A DNA stretch of 64,000 nt from Pseudolysinimonas sp051954455. Lineage in GTDB: Bacteria > Actinomycetota > Actinomycetes > Actinomycetales > Microbacteriaceae. Every line of letters begins with the position of its first letter. The stretch's first letter is position 1. The DNA is taken from assembly GCF_051954455.1 (NCBI RefSeq), contig NZ_JBQCHS010000003.1, positions 1 to 64,000 of the forward strand. Direction: 5' to 3'. The notes beneath the pieces are model-generated. The model had not been told where the DNA came from. It saw only the letters and a program-made list of their open reading frames with translations, and did not search any database. Positions 18,229 to 27,342 of this stretch are shown one piece after another. The position numbers were made by a program, and so were the translations under genes.

Positions 18229-18744
18229 GTGGGCGATGAGAGGATGACCCGCGTGAAGTACGGAGCCGTGTCGACCGCGATCGCCGCGCTGGCGATCGCG
18301 ACGGCGGCCGCGGTGGTCGTCGTCGGTCAGCCGACCGACCAGGCGGGGCTGAAGCTCGGCGAGCAGCCGATCGAGGTCCGCGCCGATCAGGCGCGCGCCG
18401 CCGCGACGACGCCGACCGGATCCTCCGGCCCGGAGCCCGCCGCGGCGGACACGAGTGCGCCGATGCCCACGAATGCGGGCACCGCATCCGACACGACGCC
18501 CGCCTCGCCCGCCGACTCCGCGTCGGCGCCGACCGCGACCGCGTCGCAGGCGCCTTCGGCCCCCACGGCGACCTCGCCCGCGGAGTCCAGCCCCACCGGC
18601 CCGACGACCCCCGTCATGGTCGACCCCGCCCCGGCCCAGCCGGTCGGACCCGGTGACAACGGCAAGCACAATGGCGCCGGCAAGGGCAACGCCGGCAAGG
18701 GCAACGGGAAGTCGTCGACGTCCGGCGACGACGACTCGCAGTAG
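18229..18744 (+). CDS. membrane-anchored Pro/Ala/Thr/Ser-rich hypothetical protein
   Basis: 171 residues. A single N-terminal hydrophobic segment (AVSTAIAALAIATAAAVVVV) is followed by a ~110-residue disordered region of A/T/S/P and a basic Gly/Asn/Lys tail (KHNGAGKGNAGKGNGK), so it is probably anchored outside the membrane. GTG 18229 follows AGGAGG at 18217-18222; an in-frame ATG at 18244 lacks such spacing. It ends 1 nt before the stop of the convergent response regulator. Not recognised. Confidence 0.7.
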   Translation: MGDERMTRVKYGAVSTAIAALAIATAAAVVVVGQPTDQAGLKLGEQPIEVRADQARAAATTPTGSSGPEPAAADTSAPMPTNAGTASDTTPASPADSASAPTATASQAPSAPTATSPAESSPTGPTTPVMVDPAPAQPVGPGDNGKHNGAGKGNAGKGNGKSSTSGDDDSQ

Positions 18745-19401
18745 TCAGCTCCGAATGCGGTATCCGGCGCCGCGCACCGTCTCGATCGCGTCGGCGCCGA
18801 GCTTCTGCCGCAGGTAGCCCACGTAGACGTCGACGACGTTCGAGCTCCGCTCCGTCTCGTAGCCCCAGATCTCGCGCATGAGCTCTCCGCGCCCGACCAC
18901 GCGCTCCGGGCGCCGCATCAGGTACTCGAGCAGCTCGAACTCGCGCGTGGGCAGGTCGACGAGCCCGCGCGGGGTCGTGACCGCGCGGGCCACGAGGTCG
19001 AGCGTCATGCCACCCGAGGTCACCCGGTTCTCGTGCACGCGCGCGAGCCGCAGCCGCGCGTTGATCCGGGCGAGCAGCTCGTCGAACCGGATCGGCTTGG
19101 TGACGTAGTCGTCGGCCCCGGTGTTGAGGCCGCCGACGATGTGCGACGGGATGTTGTCGGCCGTCACCAGGATGATCGCCAGCTCCGGCATGCTCGGGCG
19201 CACGTCCGCGAGCACCTCGAGCCCGCTCATGAGCGGGAGCCCGACATCCAGCAGCACCAGGTCGAACCGCCCCGAGAGCATCGCGGTGCGAGCCGCGAGG
19301 CCGTCCGCGACGCGCTCGGTGAGGAATCCGGCTCCGCCGAGCGAGCGCAGCAGGAGCGCGGCGAGGCGGTCGTCGTCCTCCGCGATGAGGATCGAGGTCA
19401 T
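18745..19401 (-). CDS. OmpR-family response regulator
   Basis: 218 residues. The receiver domain has the acidic pair ED(D) at 8-10, the phosphoacceptor Asp at 52 (LLDVGLP) and Lys in YVTKPIRFDE near 100. The C-terminal winged helix has REFELLEYLMRRPERVV and VDVYVGYLRQKLG. It is the partner of the histidine kinase just upstream, whose stop overlaps this ATG by 4 nt. Target genes unknown; the convergent secreted Pro/Ala-rich protein is a neighbour only. Confidence 0.93.
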   Translation of the reverse strand: MTSILIAEDDDRLAALLLRSLGGAGFLTERVADGLAARTAMLSGRFDLVLLDVGLPLMSGLEVLADVRPSMPELAIILVTADNIPSHIVGGLNTGADDYVTKPIRFDELLARINARLRLARVHENRVTSGGMTLDLVARAVTTPRGLVDLPTREFELLEYLMRRPERVVGRGELMREIWGYETERSSNVVDVYVGYLRQKLGADAIETVRGAGYRIRS

Positions 19402-20813
19402 GGCGTCTCCGTTCCGGCGGGGATGACGAGCGAGAAGGTGTTGCCGCCGGTGTCCGCCTCGAGTTCGACCCGGCCGCCGTGCGCGGCGGCGATGGCCGAG
19501 ACGATGGCGAGCCCGAGGCCGGAGCCGTTCGAGGAGGCCGAGCCGCGGCCGCGCACGAAGCGCTCGAAGACGGCCGCACGCTCCTCGAGCGGGATCGGTG
19601 TGCCCTGGTCGGCCACCCACATCCACGCCTCGCCGTCGGTGACGGAGCTGCCGAGCTCGATCGGCCGGCCCGCCGGCGAGTACTTGTCGGCGTTCTGCGC
19701 GAGCTGGAGCCAGGCCTGGATGATGCGCTCGCGGTCGAGGGTCCAGCTCGCGGCCGCTCGGGTCGAGATCCGCCACGGCCGCCCGCCGAGCGCGGAGCAA
19801 CGCGCCAACATGTCGTCGGTGAGCGCCCCGAGGTCGACGGTCGCCGGCTGGAACACCGAGGTCTGCACGTCGGTGAGGTCGGTCAGGCCGTCGACGAGCG
19901 CCGTCATCCGGTCGACCTCCTCGATGCCGATGCGGCGCGCGTCGGCGACGATCTGTTCGTCGCCCGCGACCAGCAGTTCGAGCTCGCCGCGGATCACGCT
20001 GAGCGGGGCCTTGAGCTCGTGCCGCACGTCCTCCAGCAGGGCCCGGCGCTGCTCCACGCCCTCCTGGATGCGGTCGAGCATCGAGTTGACGGTGCCCGTC
20101 AGGGTCGACACGTCATCGTCGCCGGTCACCGGGATCCGCTCGCCGAGGTCGTCCGCCGTGATGCGCTGGGCCATCCGGTTGAGTCCGCGGATGGGGGCGA
20201 GGAGCCGGCCGGCCACGAGCCAGCCGAGGACGCCGATGACGAGAAGGGCCCCCAGCGAGATGATCGCGTAGACGCGGAAGGTCGAGTCGAGGGGAGCGAG
20301 CCGCCGGCTCTGGTCGATGACGACGGCGAAGACACCGCGCGCGGGATCCGCCGCCACGGTGACGGGAACGGCGAGGTAGCGGTAGGGGACCCCGTCGTGC
20401 AGGTAGGTGCCTTGGCGGACGGAGCCGTCGGCCGTCTCGCGGAACACGCGGGCAGCGAAGCCCGGCAGCCGCTCGGGTCGCACCGCCTCCGAGACCCCGG
20501 AGGTGTAGGCGGTCCTCCCGTCGAGGATGCCGACGGTGCCCCCGTCCTCCGGAGGGACCGCGATGGAGAGCACCCGCCGCAGCGCCTGCCCGGTGGAGGC
20601 GATGCCGTGCTGCGCGGCGACCAGACGACGGGCCTCCGCGAGCTCCGACGACAGGCGCGCGTCGACGTCGCTGACCATCCGAGCCCGCTGCAGCTCGTAT
20701 GACACGACGCCGGCGGCGACGAGCCCCATCAGCGCGGCCGCGAGGATCGTCGCGAGGATCCGTGAGCGCACCGACCAGCCCGGTCGGCGCACCGCAGCGG
20801 AGGCGGACGACAT
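19398..20813 (-). CDS. sensor histidine kinase
   Basis: 471-residue membrane sensor. Two spans (~residues 20-42 and ~165-190) flank an extracytoplasmic sensor of ~120 residues. A HAMP linker follows, then the H-box DVRHELKAPLSVIRGE (His near 265; Lys replaces the common Arg), the N-box LAQNADKYS and the ATP-lid G-boxes DQGTPIPL and GSGLGLAIVSAI. It signals to the response regulator it overlaps by 4 nt. The stimulus is unknown. Start ATG 20813. Confidence 0.93.
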   Translation of the reverse strand: MSSASAAVRRPGWSVRSRILATILAAALMGLVAAGVVSYELQRARMVSDVDARLSSELAEARRLVAAQHGIASTGQALRRVLSIAVPPEDGGTVGILDGRTAYTSGVSEAVRPERLPGFAARVFRETADGSVRQGTYLHDGVPYRYLAVPVTVAADPARGVFAVVIDQSRRLAPLDSTFRVYAIISLGALLVIGVLGWLVAGRLLAPIRGLNRMAQRITADDLGERIPVTGDDDVSTLTGTVNSMLDRIQEGVEQRRALLEDVRHELKAPLSVIRGELELLVAGDEQIVADARRIGIEEVDRMTALVDGLTDLTDVQTSVFQPATVDLGALTDDMLARCSALGGRPWRISTRAAASWTLDRERIIQAWLQLAQNADKYSPAGRPIELGSSVTDGEAWMWVADQGTPIPLEERAAVFERFVRGRGSASSNGSGLGLAIVSAIAAAHGGRVELEADTGGNTFSLVIPAGTETP

Positions 20814-21082
20814 GCGGCCATTATCCGGGGCCGATCGGCGGCGTCACCGCCCCTCGTTCGGGCGCGAGCGCCGATGACGATCATTCAGGTGGCGCTCAGC
20901 ATCGCGTGATTCCGGGCCTCTGCGTGTGCGGCGAGCGCGTCAGAGGCATGGATCGACGCCGTGGGACCTTCGGCATGAGAAGGTCCTCACAGCTGCTCAT
21001 TACCGTGAATCGGACCGGAGGGTCGGCCGATCGGGGATCACGGGCCCCCACCGGTCGGGTGATGAGCGAGGGGAGGACCGAC

Positions 21083-22027
21083 GTGACGCTCTCGTGGTCG
21101 GACGCGGGCTCCGCTCCCGTCGCCGATCGCTACCGGCTCGAGTCGCGGCTCGGCAGCGGCGGCATGGCCGACGTCTTCCTCGCCTGGGACGAGCTGCTCG
21201 GCCGTCGCGTGGCGGTCAAGATCTTCCGCGACGGCGACTCGGCCGACGACCTCCGCCGTCAAGAGGCCGAGGTGCGACTGCTCGCGGGACTGTCCCACCC
21301 GAACCTCGTGACCCTCTTCGACGCCGTGCCGAGCGCCGACGGCCGCGGCGCGCTCGTGCTGGAGTACGTCGACGGGAGCGACCTGCGATCCCTGCTCGAC
21401 CGGGGCGCGATCCGACCGGATGCGGCCGCGGAGATCGGCCGCCAGATCGCGGCAGCCCTCGCCTACATCCACGATCGCGGCGTGGTGCACCGCGACGTGT
21501 CGCCCAGCAACATCCTCCTCACCGGCACCGAGGCGACCGGCGTCTCGGCGAAGCTCACGGACCTCGGCATCGCCCGGCTCGTCGACGACACCCGCATCAC
21601 GGCGACCGGCGTCGTCATCGGCACGGCCCGCTACATGAGCCCGGAGCAGGCCCGGGGCGAGCGCGTCGGACCGTCGGCCGACGTCTACTCGCTCGGCCTC
21701 GTGCTGCTCGAGTGCCTCACCGGCCAGCGCGAGTACCCGGGCACGGCGATGGAGTCGGCGGTCGCGCGCCTCACCCGCGATCCCGACATCCCGCGCTCGC
21801 TCGACGGGCGGTGGAGGTCGCTGCTCCGCGCGATGACCGACAGGGCCGCCGAGGCGCGCCCCACCGCGACGGCCGTGATCGCGGAGCTCGGCACCATCCC
21901 GACCGCCTGGACCCCGGCTCCCGCCGCGCCCGCGGCGGATGGCGGCGGCCCCGAGGAGACCCTCGCGCTCACCATGCCCCTCACGGCACCGCTCGCGCCG
22001 TCCGCCCTCATCGAGCCACCGCGATGA
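21083..22027 (+). CDS. soluble serine/threonine protein kinase
   Basis: About 314 residues, a complete Hanks-type kinase domain: Gly loop LGSGGMADV (24-32), Lys 46 in AVKIF, catalytic loop HRDVSPSN (136-143; Val-Ser replaces the usual Leu-Lys), metal-binding DLG instead of DFG (160-162), then GTARYMSPEQA. A short Pro/Ala tail follows with no membrane span and no PASTA repeats. GTG 21083 has GGGGAGG upstream; an ATG at 21062 would add 7 residues. It overlaps the following penicillin-binding protein by 4 nt (ATGA), so it probably acts on cell-wall synthesis. Confidence 0.88.
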   Translation: MTLSWSDAGSAPVADRYRLESRLGSGGMADVFLAWDELLGRRVAVKIFRDGDSADDLRRQEAEVRLLAGLSHPNLVTLFDAVPSADGRGALVLEYVDGSDLRSLLDRGAIRPDAAAEIGRQIAAALAYIHDRGVVHRDVSPSNILLTGTEATGVSAKLTDLGIARLVDDTRITATGVVIGTARYMSPEQARGERVGPSADVYSLGLVLLECLTGQREYPGTAMESAVARLTRDPDIPRSLDGRWRSLLRAMTDRAAEARPTATAVIAELGTIPTAWTPAPAAPAADGGGPEETLALTMPLTAPLAPSALIEPPR

Positions 22028-24453
22028 GCGCTGGCCGCGGTCCCGTCCGGGCGCTCGTCGAGGGCCTCGGGGCGGCCGCGGGCCTCATCGGCCTGAGCGC
22101 TCTCGCGGGCGCCCTCGTCGCCGTGATGATCGGTCCCACCGTCGCGGTAGCCGGCGTCACCACGAACAGCGCGGTCGGCGCCTTCGACGCGCTCCCCGAC
22201 TACATCGAGCTCACGCCGCAGTACGAGGCCAACGAGATCCTGGCGAAGAAGGCCGACGGCTCCGACCTCCACATCGCCACGCTCTACGACCAGAACCGCC
22301 AGTCGGTGCCGCTGGATCGGATGGGCGACAACGTCCGGGAGGCGGCGATCGCCGGGGAGGACCGCCGCTTCTACGATCACGGCGGCATCGACGTCCCGTC
22401 CGTCGCCCGTGCGGCCGTCGGTCAGGCCGCCGGGACCTCGAGCAGCGGCGCCTCGACGATCACGATGCAGCTCGTCCGGCAGCTGCGCCTGCAGGAGGCC
22501 GCGAACCGGCCCGGGGTGAGCCCGAAGCAGCGCGCGGCCGACATGCAGGCCGTGATCGCCCCGGACCTCGGCCGCAAGGTCCAGGAGATGAAGCTCGCGA
22601 TCGGGCTCGAGAAGAAGTATTCCAAGCAGCAGATCCTCGCCGCCTACCTCAACATCGTGGGGATGGGCGGCAACACCTACGGGGTGGAGGCGGCGGCGCA
22701 CCAGTACTTCAGCGTGTCGGCGGCCGACCTCACCATCGCGCAGGCGGCGAGCATCATCGCGATCGTGCAGAACCCGAGCACGCGCAACCTGAGCACCCCC
22801 GCGAACTATGCCGCCAATCAGGAGCGGCGCGACGTGATCCTCGGTTTCATGCGCGACGAGGGCTACATCACCCCCGCCGAGGAGCGAGCGGCGCTCGCCA
22901 CGAAGGTCGACGCGCGGTACGTCAAGCCGTCGTCGCCCGCGCAGGGCTGCCTGTACGCGACGCCCGGCTACCAGTTCATCTGCGACCTCGTCGACACGAG
23001 CGTGCGGAACGGCGAGGTGGCCTCGATCGGCAGCACCCCCAAGGAGGCCCAGGCCCACTGGCGCGAGGGCGGCTACAAGGTCTACGTCTCCATCCAGCCG
23101 GCGATGCAGGACGCCGGCAACGCGACGATCAAGGGCATCGCCCCGCCGACCGAGTCGCGCTTCGCGCTCGGCGCCGCAGCCGCGACGGTCCAGCCGGGCA
23201 CGGGCCGGATCCTCATGGAGGTCCAGAACAAGGACTTCGACAACCGTCCGACCGACACCGCCCTGAGCGCGTACGACCTGGCGCGCACCCGCCCGACGAC
23301 GGCCATCAACCTCGCGGAGGACGCGGCGCACGGCGGCGGAGGCGGATACCAGCCGGGCTCCAGCTTCAAGCCCTACACGCTCCTCGCCTACCTCGCGGCC
23401 GGGCACCACCTCAACGACGTCGTCAACGCGAGCGTCACGCAGTACCAGCAGAGCCGGTTCCTCGCGTCGTGCTCGCCCAACGTCGGCGCCGGCTTCAAGG
23501 TCACGAACGACGAGGCGAACGAGGTCGGACCGATGACCGTGACGCAGGGCACCGCCCGGTCGGTCAACACGGTCTTCATGCAGATGGCGCAGCGGATCGA
23601 CCAGTGCTCGACGAAGGCGATCGCCGAGTCGCTCGGGGTGCACAACTCGCGCGGCGACGCCGCCGACCCGCTGAAGACGCTCCCCGCCTGTGTCATCGGC
23701 GCCTGTCAGACGATCGCCCCGATCACCCAGGCGGCGGCGTACGCGGCGATCGCGGCCGGCGGCACGTTCTGCTCGCCGACCATCGTCGACGCGGTCGTCA
23801 CCCGCGACGGTGCGCGTCTCCCGGGGCAGGACGCGAAATGCGCGGCGTCCCCGCTGCTGACGCCGGAGGTCGTGCACACCGCGGCGTACGCCATGCAGCA
23901 GGTGTTCACGAAGGGCGGGACCGCGGTGCTCGCCAATCCCCAGGACGGCACGACGTACATGGGCAAGACGGGCACGACCGACTCGTCGCATCAGACCTGG
24001 ACCGTCGGCTCCTCGACGGCGGCATCGACCGCGCTCTGGGTCGGCAACATCATCGGGCCGGGCGGCGGCGTCGAGCCGCAGCAGCTGCGCAAGATCTCGG
24101 TCGGCGGCACCCTCGCGGCGAGTCTGCGCAACCTGATCTTCCGCGGACTCGCGCGGGCGATCGACGCGCAGCCGGGCTTCGCGGGCGGTGCGTTCCCGTC
24201 ACCGGATCCCACGCTCGTCGGGCAGCGTCAGGCCCCGCCGAGCAGCGGAGGCGGCTCGGGCGGCGGGGCGACGCCGCCGGCCGGACCCGGCGGCGGGAAC
24301 GGCAACGGCGGTGGCAACGGGGGCGGTGGTCCGGGTGGCGGCGGTCCGGGTGGCGGGGACCCCGGTGGCGGTGGCCCCGGCGGCGGCGCCCCCGGCGGGG
24401 GTGGGGGCGGCCCCGGCCCGACGGGCCCGGGCGGTACCGCACCGACCGGCTGA
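22024..24453 (+). CDS. bifunctional penicillin-binding protein (class A, PBP1-like)
   Basis: 809 residues. One N-terminal membrane anchor (~20-45) precedes a glycosyltransferase domain with the catalytic EDRRFYDHGG (112-121). The transpeptidase domain has the active-site GSSFKPYT (Ser near 445), SVN (~513) and KTGT (647-650). The transglycosylase polymerises lipid II and the transpeptidase crosslinks it outside the membrane. The last ~75 residues are a very Gly-rich tail (PGGGGPGGG repeats). Its start overlaps the Ser/Thr kinase stop, implying joint regulation. Confidence 0.93.
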   Translation: MSAGRGPVRALVEGLGAAAGLIGLSALAGALVAVMIGPTVAVAGVTTNSAVGAFDALPDYIELTPQYEANEILAKKADGSDLHIATLYDQNRQSVPLDRMGDNVREAAIAGEDRRFYDHGGIDVPSVARAAVGQAAGTSSSGASTITMQLVRQLRLQEAANRPGVSPKQRAADMQAVIAPDLGRKVQEMKLAIGLEKKYSKQQILAAYLNIVGMGGNTYGVEAAAHQYFSVSAADLTIAQAASIIAIVQNPSTRNLSTPANYAANQERRDVILGFMRDEGYITPAEERAALATKVDARYVKPSSPAQGCLYATPGYQFICDLVDTSVRNGEVASIGSTPKEAQAHWREGGYKVYVSIQPAMQDAGNATIKGIAPPTESRFALGAAAATVQPGTGRILMEVQNKDFDNRPTDTALSAYDLARTRPTTAINLAEDAAHGGGGGYQPGSSFKPYTLLAYLAAGHHLNDVVNASVTQYQQSRFLASCSPNVGAGFKVTNDEANEVGPMTVTQGTARSVNTVFMQMAQRIDQCSTKAIAESLGVHNSRGDAADPLKTLPACVIGACQTIAPITQAAAYAAIAAGGTFCSPTIVDAVVTRDGARLPGQDAKCAASPLLTPEVVHTAAYAMQQVFTKGGTAVLANPQDGTTYMGKTGTTDSSHQTWTVGSSTAASTALWVGNIIGPGGGVEPQQLRKISVGGTLAASLRNLIFRGLARAIDAQPGFAGGAFPSPDPTLVGQRQAPPSSGGGSGGGATPPAGPGGGNGNGGGNGGGGPGGGGPGGGDPGGGGPGGGAPGGGGGGPGPTGPGGTAPTG

Positions 24454-24479
24454 GCCCTCCGTCGGCGCGCGGCCGAGGA

Positions 24480-24493
24480 TGTGAGACCTCACA
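24480..24493. promoter_or_regulatory. inverted repeat TGTGAG-AC-CTCACA upstream of the VIT-type transporter
   Basis: A perfect 6+2+6 inverted repeat lies 48 bp before the ATG of the VIT-family gene that opens the metal/flavin operon. It could be an operator. No known regulator consensus is matched with confidence. Confidence 0.4.
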
Positions 24494-24540
24494 CTGCTTC
24501 GGCTGTCCTTAATCGGCCTCCCGCACGTACTGTCACGATC

Positions 24541-25266
24541 ATGACCACCTCTCCTCCCGTCCACGCCGATGAGCCGCACGCGCGGGGCACCGCCGACCGC
24601 CTGAACCGGCTCCGCGCCGGCGTCCTCGGCGCGAACGACGGCATCGTCTCGGTCGCAGCCGTCGTCGTCGGCGTCGCCGGGGCTACGACGTCGCTGCCCG
24701 CCATCATCGCCGCCGGATCGGCGGCCCTCGTCGGCGGGGCGATCTCGATGGCGCTCGGCGAGTACGTCTCGGTCAGCAGCTCGCGCGACACCACCCACGC
24801 GCTCATCGAGAAGGAGCGCGGCGAGCTCGCCGCGATGCCGGAGCAGGAGCTCGCGGAGCTCACCGAGCTCTACCGCGCGAAGGGCCTGAGCGAAGAGACG
24901 GCGCGCACCGTCGCCGAGGAGCTCACGGCGCACGACGCGCTCGCCGCCCACCTCGAGGTCGAGCTCAACATCGATCAGGACGACGTCGCCAACCCGTGGG
25001 CCGCCGCGGCGGCCTCGGCCCTCGCCTTCCTGATCGGCGCGATCCTGCCGATGGTCGCGATCCTCCTGCCCCCCGAGGCGGCGCGGATCCCGGTCTGCTT
25101 CGCCGCCGTCCTCGTCGCCCTCGTGCTCACCGGCGCGATCAGCGCCCGCATCGGCGGCAGTCGCCCCCTCCGGGCCACCCTCCGCGTGGTGATCGGCGGG
25201 GCTCTGGCGCTCGCCGCGACGTTCCTCGTCGGCCGCCTGCTCGGCACGGCGGGTCTCGGGGCCTGA
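24541..25266 (+). CDS. VIT1/CCC1 family Fe2+/Mn2+ transporter
   Basis: 241-residue inner-membrane protein. TM1 carries GVLGANDGIVSVAAVVVGVAGA, the VIT1 signature. TM2 has GGAISMALGEYVSVSSSRD, followed by the acidic cytoplasmic metal-binding helix (KERGELAAMPEQELAELTELY) and three further spans. The family moves Fe2+/Mn2+ out of the cytosol. The next gene, a response regulator, starts 2 bp after its stop, linking metal handling to the downstream sensor and flavin electron-transfer genes. Confidence 0.92.
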   Translation: MTTSPPVHADEPHARGTADRLNRLRAGVLGANDGIVSVAAVVVGVAGATTSLPAIIAAGSAALVGGAISMALGEYVSVSSSRDTTHALIEKERGELAAMPEQELAELTELYRAKGLSEETARTVAEELTAHDALAAHLEVELNIDQDDVANPWAAAAASALAFLIGAILPMVAILLPPEAARIPVCFAAVLVALVLTGAISARIGGSRPLRATLRVVIGGALALAATFLVGRLLGTAGLGA

Positions 25267-25268
25267 TC

Positions 25269-25946
25269 GTGGCGCGCGTGCTCGTCGTGGAGGACGACCC
25301 GACGATGGCGCAGGTCGTCGCGCGGGCGCTCCGCGACGACGGGCACGAGCCGGTGGTCTGCGAGGACGGGATCCGCGCGCTCATCGCGGTCGGCGAGACG
25401 GAGTTCGACGCGGCCGCCGTCGACGTGATGCTGCCGGGGGCCAGCGGCTTCGAGGTGTGCCGCCAGATCCGCGCGAGGGAGCTGACCTTCCCGATCCTCA
25501 TGCTCACGGCCCGCGACGCGATCGACGACCGCGTGAAGGGGCTCGACTCCGGGGCGGACGACTATCTCACCAAGCCGTTCGCGCTGCCCGAGTTCAGCGC
25601 CCGCATCCGCGCCCTCCTGCGCCGGCACGGCAGCCGGCCGCGCACGCGTCTCGAGCTCGGCGACGTGGCGCTCGACCTCGCCTCGGGGCGGCTCGAGGTC
25701 GCCGGTCACCCGGTCCTGCTGACGATCCGCGAGAACGGCCTGCTGCGCGTGCTGCTCACGAGGGCGCCCGAGGTGGTCACCCGTCCCGAGATCCTCGACG
25801 AGGTCTGGGGCACGCGCCACATCGACGCGAACATCGTGGATCAGTACGTGCGCTACGTGCGCCGCAAGCTGGAGGCGGCGCACGCGACCGCCGCGATCGA
25901 GACGGTGCGCGGGCAGGGGTACCGCATCGTGGAGAGCACGCCGTGA
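25269..25946 (+). CDS. OmpR-family response regulator
   Basis: 225 residues. The receiver begins MARVLVVEDDPTMAQVVARA (GTG start), with phosphoacceptor Asp 52 (AVDVMLPG) and Lys in YLTKPFALPE. The DNA-binding winged helix has ILDEVWGTRHIDANIVDQYV and ends with the usual VRGQGYRIVE. It overlaps the next gene, its sensor kinase, by 4 nt (GTGA). Probably controls the operon it sits in (inference). Confidence 0.93.
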   Translation: MARVLVVEDDPTMAQVVARALRDDGHEPVVCEDGIRALIAVGETEFDAAAVDVMLPGASGFEVCRQIRARELTFPILMLTARDAIDDRVKGLDSGADDYLTKPFALPEFSARIRALLRRHGSRPRTRLELGDVALDLASGRLEVAGHPVLLTIRENGLLRVLLTRAPEVVTRPEILDEVWGTRHIDANIVDQYVRYVRRKLEAAHATAAIETVRGQGYRIVESTP

Positions 25947-27277
25947 GCCGTCTCCGGATCCGCACCCGGCTCGTGCTCGGCACCGCGGTCGTCGGAGCGA
26001 TCGTCGTCGCCGTCGCGCTCATCGTCGCCCGGGTCGAGATCACGCGGCTGCTGTTCGACAGCGCGGTGCAGCTCGCGCAGACCGACCTGGCGCCGTTCGC
26101 GGTCGACCTCCAGCGCAACCCGGGCGAGCAGCCGGACTCGGTCTCCAACGGCCTGCTCATCGTGATCCGCGACCCGTCGGGACGCGAGGTGCGCGACACG
26201 GCGCCGCACGACGTCCGGCAGGCGCTGCCGAGGACGCCGTCCTCCGTGCCGTTCACCCTCGACGACGACGAGGGGCGGTCCTACGTCGTCGTCGGCCGGG
26301 TGGTGCGGACGTCGCAGGGCGACTGGTCGCTCTGGGCCGCCCGCGACGTCTCGAGCAGCCGGTCGGCGGTCGAGGGGATCGACGTCGTCTTCGTGCTCAT
26401 GGGCATCGGTCTGCTCGCCGTGCTCGTCCTCGCCTCGACCGTCCTCGTGCGGGGCGCGCTGCGCCCGGTGGAGGAGCTGCGCCGTCACGCCGAGACGCTG
26501 CAGGACGACGACCTCCTCCCGGTCGGCGGCAACGACGACGAGCTCGCGCGGCTCGCGGCGACGCTCAACGACCTGGTCTCGCGGGTCCGCTCCGCGGCGC
26601 GACGCGAGCGCCGGATGGTGTCGGACGCCGCGCACGAGCTCCGGACCCCGCTCGCCGGCCTCGAGGCCGAGCTCGAGCTGACGCGCCGGCACCGCGACGA
26701 CCCGGCGCAGCTGGCATCCGGACTCGCGTCCGCCGAGCGGTCCGCCCGGCGCCTCGGCGAGCTGGCGACCAACCTGCTCGAGCTGTCGCGGCTCGACGAC
26801 GCGGATACGGCCGCCGAGAGCGCCGACGGGGAGGCGGTGGCCGCCGAGGCCCTCGACGCCGTCGACCGAGCCCGCACCCTCGTCGCGGACCGCCGAGTGC
26901 GCATCGAGGACCGGGTCGCCGTCGCGGCGCCGGGCGCGAGGTACGCGATCGGCGCGATCTCGGTGTCGCGCATCGTCGACAACCTGCTCTCCAACGCCGC
27001 CCGCGCGGTGGGCGACGACGGGGTCGTCACGGTCGTCGTCGCCGACGGCGACGGGGAGCTCCTGCTGCGCGTCGAGGACGACGGCCCCGGGGTGCCCGAC
27101 GACTTCCTGCCCGTCGCCTTCGAGCGCTTCTCGCGGCCCGACGAGGATCGGCGCCGCGAGGGCAGCGGCCTCGGCCTCGCGCTCGTGGCGGCCCTCGCGC
27201 GAGCGGCCGGAGGGTCGGTGCGCGCCGAGAACCGGCATCCGGGATTCGCCGTCGAGGTGCGCATCCCGCAGATGTGA
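25943..27277 (+). CDS. sensor histidine kinase
   Basis: 444 residues. TM1 (~10-30) and TM2 (~150-172) flank a ~120-residue extracytoplasmic domain. A HAMP region follows (LRPVEELRRHAETL), then the H-box DAAHELRTPLAGLEAELELTRR (His near 230), the N-box NLLSNAARA and EDDGPGVPDD with GSGLGLALVAAL. Partner of the upstream OmpR regulator. It lies between a metal transporter and flavin electron-transfer genes, so metal or redox sensing is plausible. Confidence 0.93.
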   Translation: MSRLRIRTRLVLGTAVVGAIVVAVALIVARVEITRLLFDSAVQLAQTDLAPFAVDLQRNPGEQPDSVSNGLLIVIRDPSGREVRDTAPHDVRQALPRTPSSVPFTLDDDEGRSYVVVGRVVRTSQGDWSLWAARDVSSSRSAVEGIDVVFVLMGIGLLAVLVLASTVLVRGALRPVEELRRHAETLQDDDLLPVGGNDDELARLAATLNDLVSRVRSAARRERRMVSDAAHELRTPLAGLEAELELTRRHRDDPAQLASGLASAERSARRLGELATNLLELSRLDDADTAAESADGEAVAAEALDAVDRARTLVADRRVRIEDRVAVAAPGARYAIGAISVSRIVDNLLSNAARAVGDDGVVTVVVADGDGELLLRVEDDGPGVPDDFLPVAFERFSRPDEDRRREGSGLGLALVAALARAAGGSVRAENRHPGFAVEVRIPQM

Positions 27278-27342
27278 AGCCTCTCGTCTCGCGGGCGCTT
27301 CGCTCATAGGGATGGCCAAGGCGGCCTGACGACCATGTCGTC

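Noticed and set aside
21685..23991. Minus-strand frame opposite the penicillin-binding protein
   Set aside because: Shadow frame; the plus strand has all PBP catalytic motifs.
22990..24440. PBP region as a possible CRISPR or tandem-repeat locus because of GGTGGCGG repeats near 24310-24420
   Set aside because: The repeats are codons of the Gly-rich C-terminal tail in frame with the PBP; no spacer structure.
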